Shown one piece after another: positions 1 through 13,200 of a stretch of DNA of 64,000 bases. The DNA is taken from assembly GCA_022453515.1 (NCBI GenBank), contig JAJNNY010000038.1, forward strand, positions 62,001-126,000, in the 5' to 3' direction. Numbering within the stretch: the first letter of the stretch is position 1; every line of letters begins with the position of its first letter. Source of the stretch: Astrocystis sublimbata (Eukaryota; Ascomycota; Sordariomycetes; Xylariales; Xylariaceae). Position numbers and translations under genes: made by a program. Below the pieces are notes generated by a model. The model was not told where the DNA came from. It searched no databases and saw only the letters and a list, made by a program, of their open reading frames with translations.

Positions 1-1143
1 AGATCAGGGCTAACCTGTAGCGGGTGGCTCTCGTAGGAGGGGTGTGGAAGGCCCGAAGTGTGTTCCATTCCACGAGGAGAGTGACCATTTTCGTCTCGAG
101 AGCTTGTCTGAGTCCAGAAGGGACCCCCTGCCGAGTGCGGGCTGGTGCTGTATGAGTCGATCTCCGGAACGCCTAAGCAACCGTCAGTCGCCGCGACTTG
201 GGCATCACGGGGTTTAATAGTAGCGCTTACTCAACGTATCACTGTCCGAGATCAGCCTTTGGCCCATGTGAGGCTCGAAAGGATCGCGGTGTGAGCCCAG
301 GCTAGAGCTGTGCTCAGATGGCGCATAGACGAGGCTCGGGCAAGATGTTGGCGCCCTATGGTCGATCATGATGGCAGACGCGGGACTCTGTGGCACGGGG
401 GAGCTCTGACTGGTGTAGTTCTCGTAAATGAGCGTCGGGCTGTGCATGAACGGTACTTCTTCCCGTGGGAACGAGTGCGCCATTGGTGACAGGGTGTAGT
501 CCACATCACTGAGCGAGTCCACTGAGGAGGATAGCGATTCGCTCATGATGGGATAATGGTTCATTGACGTGTTCATCTTGTGATATCGCGAGTGCTCATG
601 TGCATTCATGTGCCCGGCGTATGCTGGAAGACTACCCCATGCTGTATGCGATACAGTCACAGGCGTTTCAGCCTGCGAATATCTCGAATAGTCTGGGAAA
701 GCCCCATAGGGAGTTGTAGGGACGGACGCGCCATGATGTACGCCAATCTCAACACCGTCTCGTTGACGATGCCTCCTTGCCGCTTCCTCTGCCCCGGTCC
801 AGTGGCTCGTGGTGGCAGCAGAGTTCGCTCTCGCTCGTGTCGCCGATTTCTTTGTCACAGGCGCAACGGGAGGCGACTTGGCTATAGGCAAAGAGAGACC
901 TCGAAGCTTGCCACGGCTCGCCACACCAACTCCCCACGTCAGCTGGGTCTTGTAGCCAGAACATTCGTTTCCAATCTCCAAGCATTGCGAACAGTATGGC
1001 CGCCGGCGATCACATTTGGTGTTCCTCTTGATGCACGTGAAGCAATCATCTGCAGCTCCCCCAGCGGGGGCCCGTCTTCTGCGCTTGCGAGCCGCCTGTA
1101 CGTCCTTGGTCGCGTTGGACTGCGGAGGGCCGGAGACAGTCAT
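1..1143 (-). CDS. Zn(II)2Cys6 transcription factor, MOC3-like, 3' end beyond the left edge
   Basis: This is a nuclear DNA-binding regulator of the fungal binuclear zinc cluster class. A basic stretch (KRRRR) comes first, then six cysteines spaced C-x2-C-x6-C-x5-C-x2-C-x6-C at about residues 34-61, then the conserved segment TQLTWGVGVASRGKLRG that follows the cluster in MOC3-like factors. The rest of the visible part is rich in Ser, Pro and His. The start at 1143 is the first ATG before the cluster. The frame meets a stop at 214, but an intron fits well at 230-173 (donor GTAAGC, branch GACTGAC, acceptor CTTAG). After it the frame stays open from 172 to position 1, so the gene continues outside the window, where the C-terminal fungal regulatory domain should lie. 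Its upstream side faces 17.8 kb of gene-free DNA. The target genes cannot be inferred. Confidence 0.85.
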
Positions 1144-1915
1144 GTCTGCGCAATGTCAAGTACGTATATTCGAGGGAATGTAACCTGATTTCGGTCACGC
1201 ACGCATATGGGTAAATTCGAGGACCGGAAGGGAGACAGGGTACTATCTCTAGGCTCAGGTAAGGGCTCGGAGTCTGGGCAGTCAACCTCAAGCAAATCGA
1301 CTGGTGTGGGTAAATAGCCTTAATATGGAAAAAGATGAATGACGAGACTCGGGAGTAAGAGGTCATATAGACACTGCATGAGAAGGGGAGCTCAAAGGCG
1401 GGACATGAGTGCTAGGCTTCAGATATAAGTCGAGATATGTGCCTCTCTTACCCTCTCTCGATCAACCCCCCCCCCCATGCCGCGTGCCCCATGCCCCATG
1501 AACATGAACCTTGACAAGGAATGGGCATGGACATGGCTCAGGACATCCATGTCGTTCAACGGTACCTGTTTGCTCACAACACCACTAGAGGAAAACAAGC
1601 AACGCCTCCGTCAACGACTGCACGCCCCACCAAATCTAGTGCGCGTAGGTAACGGCACCAAACGAAAGACCAAAGGTACACATGCAAGACCCTCTCACGC
1701 TCATGGTTCAAGACTCCAGAGGTAGCGTGTAGTCAGTCGAGCTCCGACCCTCCAGCGAGCCAGGATTGCTAGGACCAGCATGGGTCCCGCTAGTGCAGGA
1801 GGCGATAGCAAGGGTACCCGGTCTCTGTGCTCCCACCAGGTACTTAGTCGTCGAGTGGCTCCCGAAGACAGACGAGATGGTTAGTGAGATGGGATTTCTG
1901 CCCGTGGTGAACCTC

Positions 1916-1980
1916 GGGCAGGGCAGGGCAGGGCAGGGCAGGGTCTCTGCCTCTGCCTCTGCCTCTGCCTCTTCCTCGTC
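1916..1980. repeat. Simple repeats GGGCA x5 followed by CTCTGC-type hexamers
   Basis: Five tandem GGGCA units at 1916-1940 run directly into several CTCTGC units. Both are microsatellite-like and lie in non-coding DNA. Confidence 0.85.
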
Positions 1981-4900
1981 TCACGCTCGTCACGCTGAAT
2001 CAAGATGAGAAGGGGGGGTTGCTCGGGGGGCGCACCGCTAATGAGAGGAGGGGAGCGAATGAGCAGGTCGGAATCCAAGTGGATAGCCACACTCTCTCTG
2101 CGATCAGCGGGAATACTTCGAGGGAGAACAGCGACTGGGGTGCCCTGCAGGACTACTGCGATGCAAAGACGGGGGTCGCTGCAGAGACTTGATCGCATGT
2201 ACCTACATGGTGCTTGATGATTGATCGTTGCAGGCGGCCAGGTTCTGAGCAGACCAACTGTCTAGGTATCCATTCCCAGCTCTCCTCCGTGAGCTCTTCC
2301 GAGCTACCCACGGGCGATGGACGACGGGGTATCGTAGGTATTGTATGCTATACTTAGCGACTCTCGCTCGCTTGCACGTACCTACATATACTACTACGTC
2401 GTGTGTAGCAGATATCCAAATGGATCTGGCTGGCGACAGGGGCCGCGGAGACAGTTCGCCCGACATGATGCATCGGAGAGAAATGTGGCGATGGCAGGCC
2501 GTTTGCACCTCTGCCCTTCCTCTATCCTCTACCTGCTCTACCTTCGACCCTCTACCATGTACCAACAGCTCCTCGTTGCAAGCGCTTGGCATCTGCTGCC
2601 GCCTACACAATGGGAGCACTGGGGGGAGGGGGAGGGGGATAAACCGGAGAACGGCGTTGGATGATTTGGATGATGGTGGTGGACTGGTCAGTTCTTGGTC
2701 AGGGGGCCAAGAGCAAGGTACTCACGGCAGTCGATGGTGCCCAGTGGTGGTCAGTCACTCGTGCCCTCAGACTCTCGGACTAGATGCGGGAGGAAGATGA
2801 AAGGACATGTGTGGCTGATGAGGCCATGCCGACTGCTAGTACTGTAGACAGAAAGTACCTAGGTACCTCGAGGCAGGAGGCAGGCACCTCCCTCGCCTCC
2901 AACCTTACTGTAATATGCAGTACTCCCGCTGTAATCACCCTCCATACGGTACAACTGGACTTACCTTCCGTATAATATCGGCCTGTTACTGATCAACGCC
3001 TTCGCATTCGCGGTGGTAATTGGTAGAACCCGGAATTCAGCGTGGCAACGGTCATAAGGCACCAGCCAATAGGCATTGCAAAACTACTAGGTAGACTCGG
3101 CAGTCGGTGGCTAGCTCTGAGTGTAATTACTTACTGGGTGGCTACAAGTACTTACTCACCAATGCCAACCGTGCATTCATAAGTAAAATGTCACGCATAT
3201 TTGGAATATCTGGGGGCTTTCGGGGCTTTCGGGGCTTGTTAGGCCTGAGGTCGTTCTGGTGCTGGTCCAAGTCACGACAATCAATCTACATGCCGCACCA
3301 CCGTTGTGGCCCGCGTTACCCCTGCCTCGTTACCCAGTCCTAAGTAATTACCCAACTTTAAAAGCCGAGGCGTCAGCTGCGGGATAGCTACCGGCTACTA
3401 TGACGAGCATATTCCAGGTAATGCATGGCCATGATCATTGATATGGGGAATACACGGGCATCTCTCGATCTCCATGTTGCTTGCAATAGCCTCTACATCC
3501 GTTTCTTTTGGTCATACCTTATTCGGCCACATCCCGGACGCTCCTTATGCCTCGGTTGTTTCTGCTTTCCAGGCTGTGTCGGCTCAACCGCCTTTAGGAT
3601 TCACACACCATATTGGTCACGACGGCAAGTGAAACATCACCAGCGCTTCCATCTGCCTTGTACCCTCCACCCTCCGCTGGACTCTGCATGGCGGGGCCGC
3701 TGCTCAACTACCGACAGGACTGCAAGTAAATGTCATGCTGATGTTCAAAACTGTAGTGTAGGAGGAGGGTCGATCGTGGCGGTGCGGTCGTTCCGCCATT
3801 GTCAGTCGAGCCATCATTAGAAACGGCTCTACGCGATAGGATTTGCGAGCAGTGCAATGGCCACAGCTAAATCGGGACCCCTGCCAGTCTGGATTAAACA
3901 ACCGAGATCGTCGCGCTCGCGACTGACGATGGTGGAACAGTCGAAAGGGTCCATTCCCTCGCCCCTGAAAGACTTTCAATTCACATTTCTATGACCATTG
4001 CTTGAATGTGCTTGACCGGCTGGTACGCCTACCGGGACTTGACGGAACAATACAATGACATGACAGGACAAGAATAGATGCTCATCCGATAAGTATTCCT
4101 ACCTTCCTACCACCACCTACATCAGACCGTATTCCGGTGCTCACAAGTGCTATGATAAGCCGGGGCCCGGTATACGTACACTATGGTGCTGTGTAGGTTT
4201 ACCGGAGGTTGGGTGTCGTGTCCTGCAACGTTAGATCCTGAACCGTCACAACCATCGACTTGCAGCGAAGATCCCAAAGCCTCATCGGTTAAGCGGCACT
4301 GCGTTATCAGTAAGTATACTTAGTGCATATCGACGTGACAGGCGACATTGGTGGCACGATTTTCGGGGGGTTGTTCTCTAGTCTTGACTACTTAGAGTCT
4401 TGACTACTGAGGCAAATGTTCCTTAACCAGTAGCGACATGTGGTCTACATCAAATATCTTCAGGACCATGCATGCGCGAGCTCAATTAAGCTCACGGAAA
4501 GCAGGCGCTTCTGAACGCTACGTCTTTAGTATAGCATTTAGTGCTAACATCTTTATAGTCTTGGCACATCCACTCGAAAGATAACCTACCTACTCGCTGG
4601 TTAATTTTGAAACTGGGTGACTGAATTTGCTTACTGTTGGTAACCCGGCGTTTCGTTGTAGCGCGTTGCACACCAACATATCGCACAATAAGGGCGTTCT
4701 GGGCAGGGGGCCAAGATTGTATTGCGACTATGTAAATAGCTACATTGGATTTTTTACGTTAAAATCGACAACAGTGAGCAAAGTGACGACGATACGTAAC
4801 GGTTATTCAAGTGTGGGTTACACTGTCATACACGTCACTAGCCTGTTAGGCTGTTACCCCACGACACAGATACGCAGGTATCCACGAAACTGGGCAGGTT

Positions 4901-7900
4901 GTGTGAGTGCCACAATATTATGTCGGCATGTGTCTACAGTCTCAAGCTACTTGAATAAACATGTAAGCTCAAGAATAGTCACTTGACAGCTTCATGCGCA
5001 AGATAAACCTGTTCCTCGAGATGCTATATATTAGATGTGCCCACAGGAGTAAAGTTGCGAGCATCTTGCGCCAACGATGTAGCGCATGATACAGACAATT
5101 TCGGGGGTGCAAGTGAAAGAGACCTATCAAGCCGCAAGAGACTTATCGCGATATTGCATCCATAAGCCTAAACGGCGCCATACACTGGTTGTCAACGAAA
5201 TAAGTACCTTACAATACATGCGCGTGGTCATCTGGGAGCGATAACACCATATTGTTTGACGTCAGGGGGTCTCAGGAGGTGTGTAGTTAATAAAGGTTGT
5301 TCAAATGAGAAGAACGCAGACAGCGTCGTATAGTTGACAGCTCGTTCTGCTGGTCCATATTAGTCAGCTTCCATGAGCTGACGAGATATCGATGTGAGGT
5401 TTTAATTTATGATAGTCAATCATGTTGAGTATTGGCCGTTGAAGTAAGCCGCAACGACACTCACAACGGTATATACATAACCTACTTGCCTACCTGCCTA
5501 CCTAGTCCAAAGTGAAAGGAAATTGCGGATGTAAGGCCCAGCACGTTGCAAAGTCACTGACGTGATTTGCACCTGTGTCACCATGTTACCGCCGTTGTTC
5601 AACTAGGCAAGATAGGGAGCGTTGGGTCGGCATGGAGGATGTTAGTTAGGGACGCTAAGCCAGTCCCTGATCCGACGGTCTCGGTAGATTTGGTCTCCTC
5701 TTGTCACGCCTGTACCCACACACCCATACCACGCATATACAGTTGGCCACTCGCCAACTCCATCGCCATGTGTAATTTAGTTGCCTATTATCAAATTCCC
5801 TATCATCGATCACCCATGTTGAAGATAGCAAATGCACAAGCGAGGAGCTATACATTATGGTTTATACTAGTACTACATCTTGGGCTTCCATCGAACTTCT
5901 AACGTTATCTTGACCCCCCATCTGCAGTGTTCCTTGCAGCTCCCGCTTTTGGACAACACCGCTTTCAGATGGCTGGGGAACCGCCATGTACATTGATATT
6001 CTTCAACGACAACCTAGATAGAGGATGGCACGATTCCTGTAGCTATGATGATGCTTCTCGGGCATTTAGCCTTGAACGGCAAAGTAAACCCCATCCCAGT
6101 CATCTGCATACTGCAGCTAGATTAGCTCCCTACGCAAGGTATTTTCTCGAGCACTCGCTATCTTCACTTTGGCGGGCGATCAACATGCCCAATTCATCAA
6201 GCGCGCAGAGGTGGAGCTAACGGCGCCCACCGACTTTCTAGCAGCTCACTTGGGCTCTGCATGATACAACCCCTCAAGGCGGCATCATCGAGGTAGGCGA
6301 GTAGGCTTAACTGCGGATGCGAAATACAACGTTCATGAGGGGTGCCCGAACTACGACGACTTTCACCCTTCAGTCTAATACCTATCTATGTCCACTCAGA
6401 ACAACCATGCGCGTAGATAACGAAATTGGATCGCAAATCGTATGTACCTAGGTAGACAGTTTGATCTTTCTCGCTTGTTAGCGTGGTTCAATCTGTGACT
6501 GGAGAGATTCGCACTAGTTATATTAGTTATACTTCCCTCCAGGTCATTACATAGTAGTTGACATGAAGTTGTAGCAACGAGCTAGAATGAAGATCAGCTG
6601 CATTGTTCTCATACCGTGGGAGGCTCATCCATTGCCCATAGACTTCGGTTTGTAGACCAATAGCGTTGGGCATAGTTATAGGATGATGGTGCGCAGATAA
6701 CAATTTCAACAGTTGCGTTTGCGATGGAACCGGCATATACATTTTAGCCAATCCAACACCATATATGCTGCGCAGTTGCGAGGAAAATGCGACAGTGTGT
6801 ATGTTAAGCCTGCAAAGTGAAATCACGGGTGCTCGTGCTCGTGCTCGTGGAGGAGTCGACGTAGTTGATCACGCCAGCGACCCGTCGAATCAGCAAATCG
6901 AACCGTCACTCCCAGACCAGCTAGACGAGGCGTGGATGACAACTCCAACATGCTGTGACAGTTTCTGGCGGACGTTCTGCGCGATGGAGCATGCCCCGCC
7001 ATGCTAGGCAGTCAAAGACAAGAGCTAAGCGATGGAATCATGGGAATGCCAACATCGGGACGAAAAGGCGATATCATTACACTGCAGCGTGACACGGCTT
7101 TGCTGCAACTCGCTTTTATCTCGACCTTCTCGAAGCCTTCCGCATCTGGTCACCTGGCCGTCTAAATGACCATCTATATGTAGCCATCCGCAACCGCATA
7201 CCTTTGCGATTCTATCCCCCTCCCCCCCGAACTATAGGTCGGCGACCTTCTGCGCTAAGCCAGGTACCTATCTTTTAAGGGGGGTGAGGTCCAGATCCCT
7301 GTGAGATCGGTCACTGCCGAATGTAAAAAACGAACGCCAGTAGTGGGGCGCGAGGATTTACCCATGGAAGCGAGGACAACTACGTAAATGTGCGAGACTC
7401 GTCCTCCATTATTATCATGTGAAGACAGATGTTATGAATTTTTAGTTTTGCATACCGTCTCTAGCACACGATCTTTAACAACTCATCGACTACTCCTAAG
7501 TCATGGTATAAGTTGCTAGGTCGTGAGTGGCGTCAAAGATTGCTATTCCAAAATTGTGTTTAGAGGACGCAGTTGGACACGACCTGCATGTAAGCGAAAC
7601 AAAGCACAGGCAGCATTCGATGATGAGTTACCAATACAAAACGATGGGAATTAGACAAATCCAAAAATCTTGATGTGTTGCAAGTAACTTCAAAAGGTGG
7701 CCTCAATAACAGAGGCATTGTGCGAGCCGGCAGAGTACTTGTAGTAATGCAAAACCTCCATTGCTCTCTCGTCAGATCCACGAAGATGAAGAACACCCCC
7801 TCACGCCCCTTGAGCCCCTTTCCCCTCTCCTGTTATACGTAGTCTCAGCTGCACCGGCATCGTCTCGATGCAGTGGTATCTGCACCTTAATGAAAGTCGT

Positions 7901-8308
7901 TCTACGAAGTCCACAACAAGCATGTATTTGTAGAAGCGGAGAATCAGAGGGACAGAGAAGCATATTTGATACTATGTACATTGCAGGTCAGCAACTGCGG
8001 TTGGAAAGAGGCGTGTTGATTCGCCTATCTACATACTTACAAAATATGTACCCTATCGTGTCGATGTCTATGTGTAAGCTTGATGGGCACGCCTACCTAG
8101 GTAACCATCAGGTGAGGGGCACATCGAAGTACTTGGCTCAGAAGTATCTACTCTCTTGGCCATGGACGCTAGAAGAGCAAGAAGCCTGCATGGAACCACT
8201 TCGGCAGGCTAGGTAAGGTGTTGTTGGTCAATGGCGTGCGGCTAATAAGCTTACGTCCCCAGTACTCATACAGAGAGGCTCAGGGCTCAGGTCCCGCTTG
8301 TCAGTGCC

Positions 8309-8331
8309 TACTTACATACCTATGTAGGTAG
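8309..8331. repeat. Short imperfect inverted repeat around TACATACCTATGTA
   Basis: CTACTTACATA and TATGTAGGTAG flank a central CC and can pair over about 11 positions with one mismatch. It resembles the hairpin at 21352-21377 and uses the same TAGGTA/TACCTA words common in this intergenic DNA. Confidence 0.45.
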
Positions 8332-10229
8332 CCGCTCACCTAAGTGCAAGCTCTGCTGGGCGACCGCCTCTCCCGCGCTCGTTGGCCGATCTGATTCGTC
8401 AAGCATCTTCCAAAGCCGAAGCCTGATCATCGAAGGCTAGAGCCGAGCTTACCTAGGCTCGGCCCCTAGCCAGGTGAGGATTAGGGTTTCGAGGCTAGCG
8501 GTCAGGGTCCTGTGTATGTCTAACCTTAAATGCCACACGTGTCCAGACTTCCCTCGGCTCGATCTCAAGTACAACAGAGCCTAAAGCCTGTGACAGTCGC
8601 GATCGATGGTACCTAAGTATCCTAGCTCAGGCAGGGGGGTAGGTTGCTTTTGCAGTTCCGCTTAGCCGCGCGCTGGTGTACGCTACATGATGTCGAGCTA
8701 CAATCATAGACGATTTTAAGCGTATACTGTACGTGCATCAAGATACCATTCTTTAATTTTGATCATCGCAGACAGCTAAGACGGCGTTGGGGGGATAGCG
8801 AAGCTGCTTTCCTCACGTAGGTATGTTCTTTTTGCGCTTCTCGTGGGGTCTTAGGTATGTTAGGTAGGTTTGTGGCCACGGCTAGGAAGTGCAGCACCTA
8901 CACAGAGTGCGGGCGGTTTTGGCTGTAACGCGGTTGCGGGCAGAACTGATACCCACCTCGTCGCTTTTACCTCATTGCTTCGTCGCACTTTTCAGATAAC
9001 CAAGATTATGTATACGGGGGTCCGCATGCGCCCACAGCTTTGAAGGGCGATAATCAGCGAACTTACCTTGCCAACAACCACGATAACATCAAAGGGCACT
9101 ATATCTACTAGTAGGGGTTACCGCCCAGGATATCTCCTACCCCGGCGAGATACTCGATAGTCGATGCTATCCATGAGGTCGCCAGCCTGCGTTTGGCGCA
9201 GACCTTAGGGGCCGAGGCTTGTTCGGCTTGTTCGAGCCTGTTCGCTATTGCCATGGTCTAAGATGCATATTTACAGGTAGGTGTGTGCTGAGCATCCCGT
9301 CGGTTTACGAGTAGCCCAGGCATCCAGGCTGGTTGCCCAGGTACATTTTCCCGTTTGAGTAATTCTCGTCCCATGTTCAGGGGGTTCCTTGGATCTTGCC
9401 AGTTGACCGTGGAAATGCTTCAACGGTCCGCTCACAGGCCTGTGCGCGCTCATGACGGGCAGCTTGGTCCACCGATTCCTCACTTTTGTGGCATATGCGC
9501 TTCCCACTTCCCAACGCCCACGGGCCATGGCGGGCATGGGCAGAACAACCTTGAACAACGGAGAAAATATGGCGGGGTAACAACCCGTGAGAATGTCCAA
9601 TGTGGTGTGACCATGCAACAACGGCCACACCACACATGACAGACACAACAGGACTTTCGCACTAGCTACTACCTACCTATGACCAGTACACTACCTATGG
9701 TTACAATGTTAGCCGAGAAAGAGGCGAGAGAGGCTTACGAGCGGTCAGCACAAGTTGCAGCACAGGATGGGATCTCCGTTTATGGCTTCCAGTTGTTAGC
9801 GAATCATCCAGACTTGAAAGATAGCTAGCTACCTCCTGTAAGTAGCGAGAGAGCATACCTACTGTAGGTACCTAGGTCGGCGAGTAGGTAAGGTTAAAGT
9901 AGGTACGCACGCACGCCTTGATTGGCTCCTCCCTTCCACCGAGCATAGGCCAGAGTGACGTTACATTTCAGAGTCCTTGGCACCCTGTCCACGATGTCGG
10001 CAAGCGTCCAATCAGCTGTTGGCGCCGCACTAGCGGTCACAGGGCGGTATTCAAGCGCACTGCTCAATCAGAAGGCAGCACCCGCTCCAGGTGAGCACGC
10101 CCGGGTGATGGGCGATCACTGCTCTATGTAGCCACACCGAGCGGTCTGAGCCGCGGCTGGCGGAGTACGCACTAAGTCCGACGTCCTATCCCATCCCCCA
10201 TTTTCGAATCCTGTAATCAATCTACATAA

Positions 10230-10243
10230 GGTACCTAGGTACC
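10230..10243. repeat. 14-bp perfect palindrome GGTACCTAGGTACC
   Basis: This is the longest exact copy of the dispersed TACCTAGGTA palindrome. Related copies are at 2855-2866, 6444-6454, 8094-8103, about 9868, 15077, 41824, 44112 and 53286, all outside coding exons. Confidence 0.7.
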
Positions 10244-13200
10244 GACTACGAGTACTAGCCCTGTAGGTCCTAGGTAGTACTAAATGTATGTGCGGAAGCT
10301 CGCGCAGGATCAGCTGTAGCCTGTCATCCCCTCCTCCTCGCCCTCTCACGAAACCTACAGCATCTGCAGCATTTGCTGTAATGCAGATCATTTGACAACA
10401 TGATCATGCCAAATTGAGAGGCCCACCTCCCATGCGTACGTACAAGTGTGCGATGCCCAGCCGGCCAGCCTGCTCGACTTCCACAGCTTGATCAATGATA
10501 GTGTACCACGGCGCAGGCGAGACAAGCAACCATGACAAGCAACCATGGAGCTGGTCATGGGCGAGGCAGTGTGGCTGATGCGGCTCAACGCCAAGTTGCA
10601 TCATCAGCATCATTATACAGCACGCCCCTCAAATTGCGAATCTCGAGCTGCTACGATGCTACGATACTACTATCGAATGCATCTGTATAGCATTCTTAAC
10701 AACTTGTTTAAGATCGTGTCACCAAGTCCACGGATCTGGGATACACGCCTGGGCTGTCGGCTAATGGCCATGCACGATGATATGTTGGCGTCCCAAAACC
10801 TGCATGTAGCGTGTGTTTCTCAATACTTATCCGCCCAGGTTCCTTGTAGGGAGACTTGGTCGGACACGAAGTTGCCTCACTGGCTGGCTGGTGGGTTCAC
10901 CCAACTATCTCGCAACTTCGCTTCACATAAATTGTCGCCCCTCACACGGCCATTTCCACCGGCGTTTTGCTTTGTGGGATTTCATGTCAACCCGTACAAC
11001 CAAGCATAGCCGACTGAGTACCTGCTTACGACTGTGCGGCCTGCTCCTGAGTGAAACCATCGCAAACGTCATGTTACGGTCTCGGTGGCTCCGCCGTTGC
11101 GATCCTGCAGTAAAGTGACATATCACTCGGATACATCGGTGGGATTTGGGTTACCCAATGCTCCTGCCGCGATGCTGTGCGTAGGGGACCCGAAGAGACA
11201 GGAGACAGGCTGACCTGTGCTCGAGGCTATCTTTGATGCATGTGGAACCGAAGACCACTGGTCAGAGGTATTGGCGCAGTTGGAGATGATACTGGAGTTC
11301 ACTGTCATGCCATCGGGGTAACCGTCCGAATGGATGCAGGCAAATACCTATTGTCCCTATTGCACCAGGTGTAGACTAAAAGTGTAAGTTGTTGCTGGCA
11401 TAGGATTTCTGTGCCCTTTCTTGGTGTCTGCAACGTGGGCTGTTGTCGACCCGTACCTGATCCTCCAAATGCTCACGAATGGTAACCTTAGGAACATGCG
11501 GTACCATTGTGGCTAGTGGCTGATTAGGATGCAATAGTGTTGGATTTTGGCATCGATCAGCATCAGCCGGCACGGTTGCAACCTCCAAGAACAGGGAGGG
11601 AAGCATCTAACCATGATCATACGTGACGCTGCACTAACTCACCAGAGCATCTCAAATTTACAACTAGACTTCACTCGCTTCATACTTTCTCCGTCCACTT
11701 TTGGATCCGAAATACACCGAACAACTCGGCGTAGATCTAGGTAAAGAGTAGCGCAAGCTGGTGAAATGATCCCAGCCAAACCGAGTTCGTGCACGCTTAT
11801 ACTCTGCGTTCCACGAGAGGCGTTGGTGTCGTTCGTTGTACGCAGAGCTGTGCTAGGGCGCGCCACGGAATTCAATAGCAAAATTTGCTGCTATCGAACC
11901 CTCTCGATCCTTGCGGGACCCCTTAGCCCCCCAATGTTGGCAGTATACCTTTGCGCTTTCTTCATGTCTGGGAGAGCGATATTCTGACCAGTGAGGGTAG
12001 AGTGGTGGCATATGGATTTAGCTGGCATGTTACGAATAGACAGGCCTACTATTCGATGTTGACCCTAACATCCTGATCAATAAATGGGGAAACAGGTATG
12101 TGAATTAGCTCCGGAAGTACCGAGGCACCAAGGAGCGATAAGAGGGTTTATCCATGCAAGCAATTTCCGGTACCTCAGCCTCATCCATCCCGCCAGGACC
12201 AGGCACCAAGGGTTAGATCGAGCCACGATGAGCGGGGTGTTCTTCAAGACCCAAGATCCCCCACGTCGATCTTCCTTATCGAGCCTGTCGAGCCTGTACT
12301 TGCGTTCTCGCCATGGCACCAGCCACAGGAGCCCGTTATCCCGAAACGAGCGTTAAACCCTCTTAATACTTATGTCCGATAGGACCCTGAGCGGCGGAGT
12401 GGATTCCCGAAATCTTATTTGTGTACGATCGCTTGTCTTGCCAATCACACTCTATCGTTCAGGTCACCAGCGAGGTATTTGGTAGGAAATCTGGGGAAAT
12501 GAGAAGCCTAAGCTTCATTCTGGTTAGCCTATGCACAGTCCCGACCCCGTCTCGCCCGTCTCGCCCGTCTCCAAATGTCCAAGAATTTGTCACAACAGGC
12601 TTGCACAACGGCGCTGACTGAACACGAGCGAACACGCATATTCAGTCACAAAAGAAAAGGATTGGGCCAAGGAGGCGACGACGAGGCGACGACGAGGCGC
12701 GAAGAGGCACGACAAGGCAGCCGGACCGCGTCACCCTACCTCGCCAGCTCGCATCGTATCTTCCAGGAAACATGACCATATCTATTCTTGTTCTCGTGGT
12801 CCGGCCTTGCAGGCGTGCCCACGAGTACATACAGTAGTACTATGTACTATGGAGACACTACAGCATCGACACCAGAAAGGCTCGTTACATCGTGCTTATC
12901 ACTCTGAATCCTCCTGCATTACCGAAACCGGCCGCCTCCGCCCACACAAAACCAACCATCCTCCTGGTTTGTGCAGCCAATGCCATGCCGCTAGCTTCAA
13001 CCTTTTCGGCCCGTCCTCGAAAACCCGGGGTAGGACAAGGGCGTGAAATGCCCCGTGCGCGGTGCGGCGCATTCGGCGTTGATCACACAATAACGTGCCA
13101 GCCATCATCAGAGACACTTTTACTCTTCCTCTCTCAGATGAACCGTGAACTTTTGAATTGGGGGCTGTTGGAGAGTATAAGTTAAATTTATCGCCGATGC

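Noticed and set aside
580..1188. 202-codon + strand ORF over the transcription factor.
   Set aside because: It is antisense to the zinc cluster gene, which has a clear domain; no domain is seen in this frame.
3425..3820. 131-codon ORF overlapping others in the gene-free interval.
   Set aside because: Composition and lack of any motif suggest chance.
10195..10215. TTCGAATCC resembling a tRNA T loop.
   Set aside because: It lacks the GG before TTCGA, and no paired arms or A box lie at the right distance.
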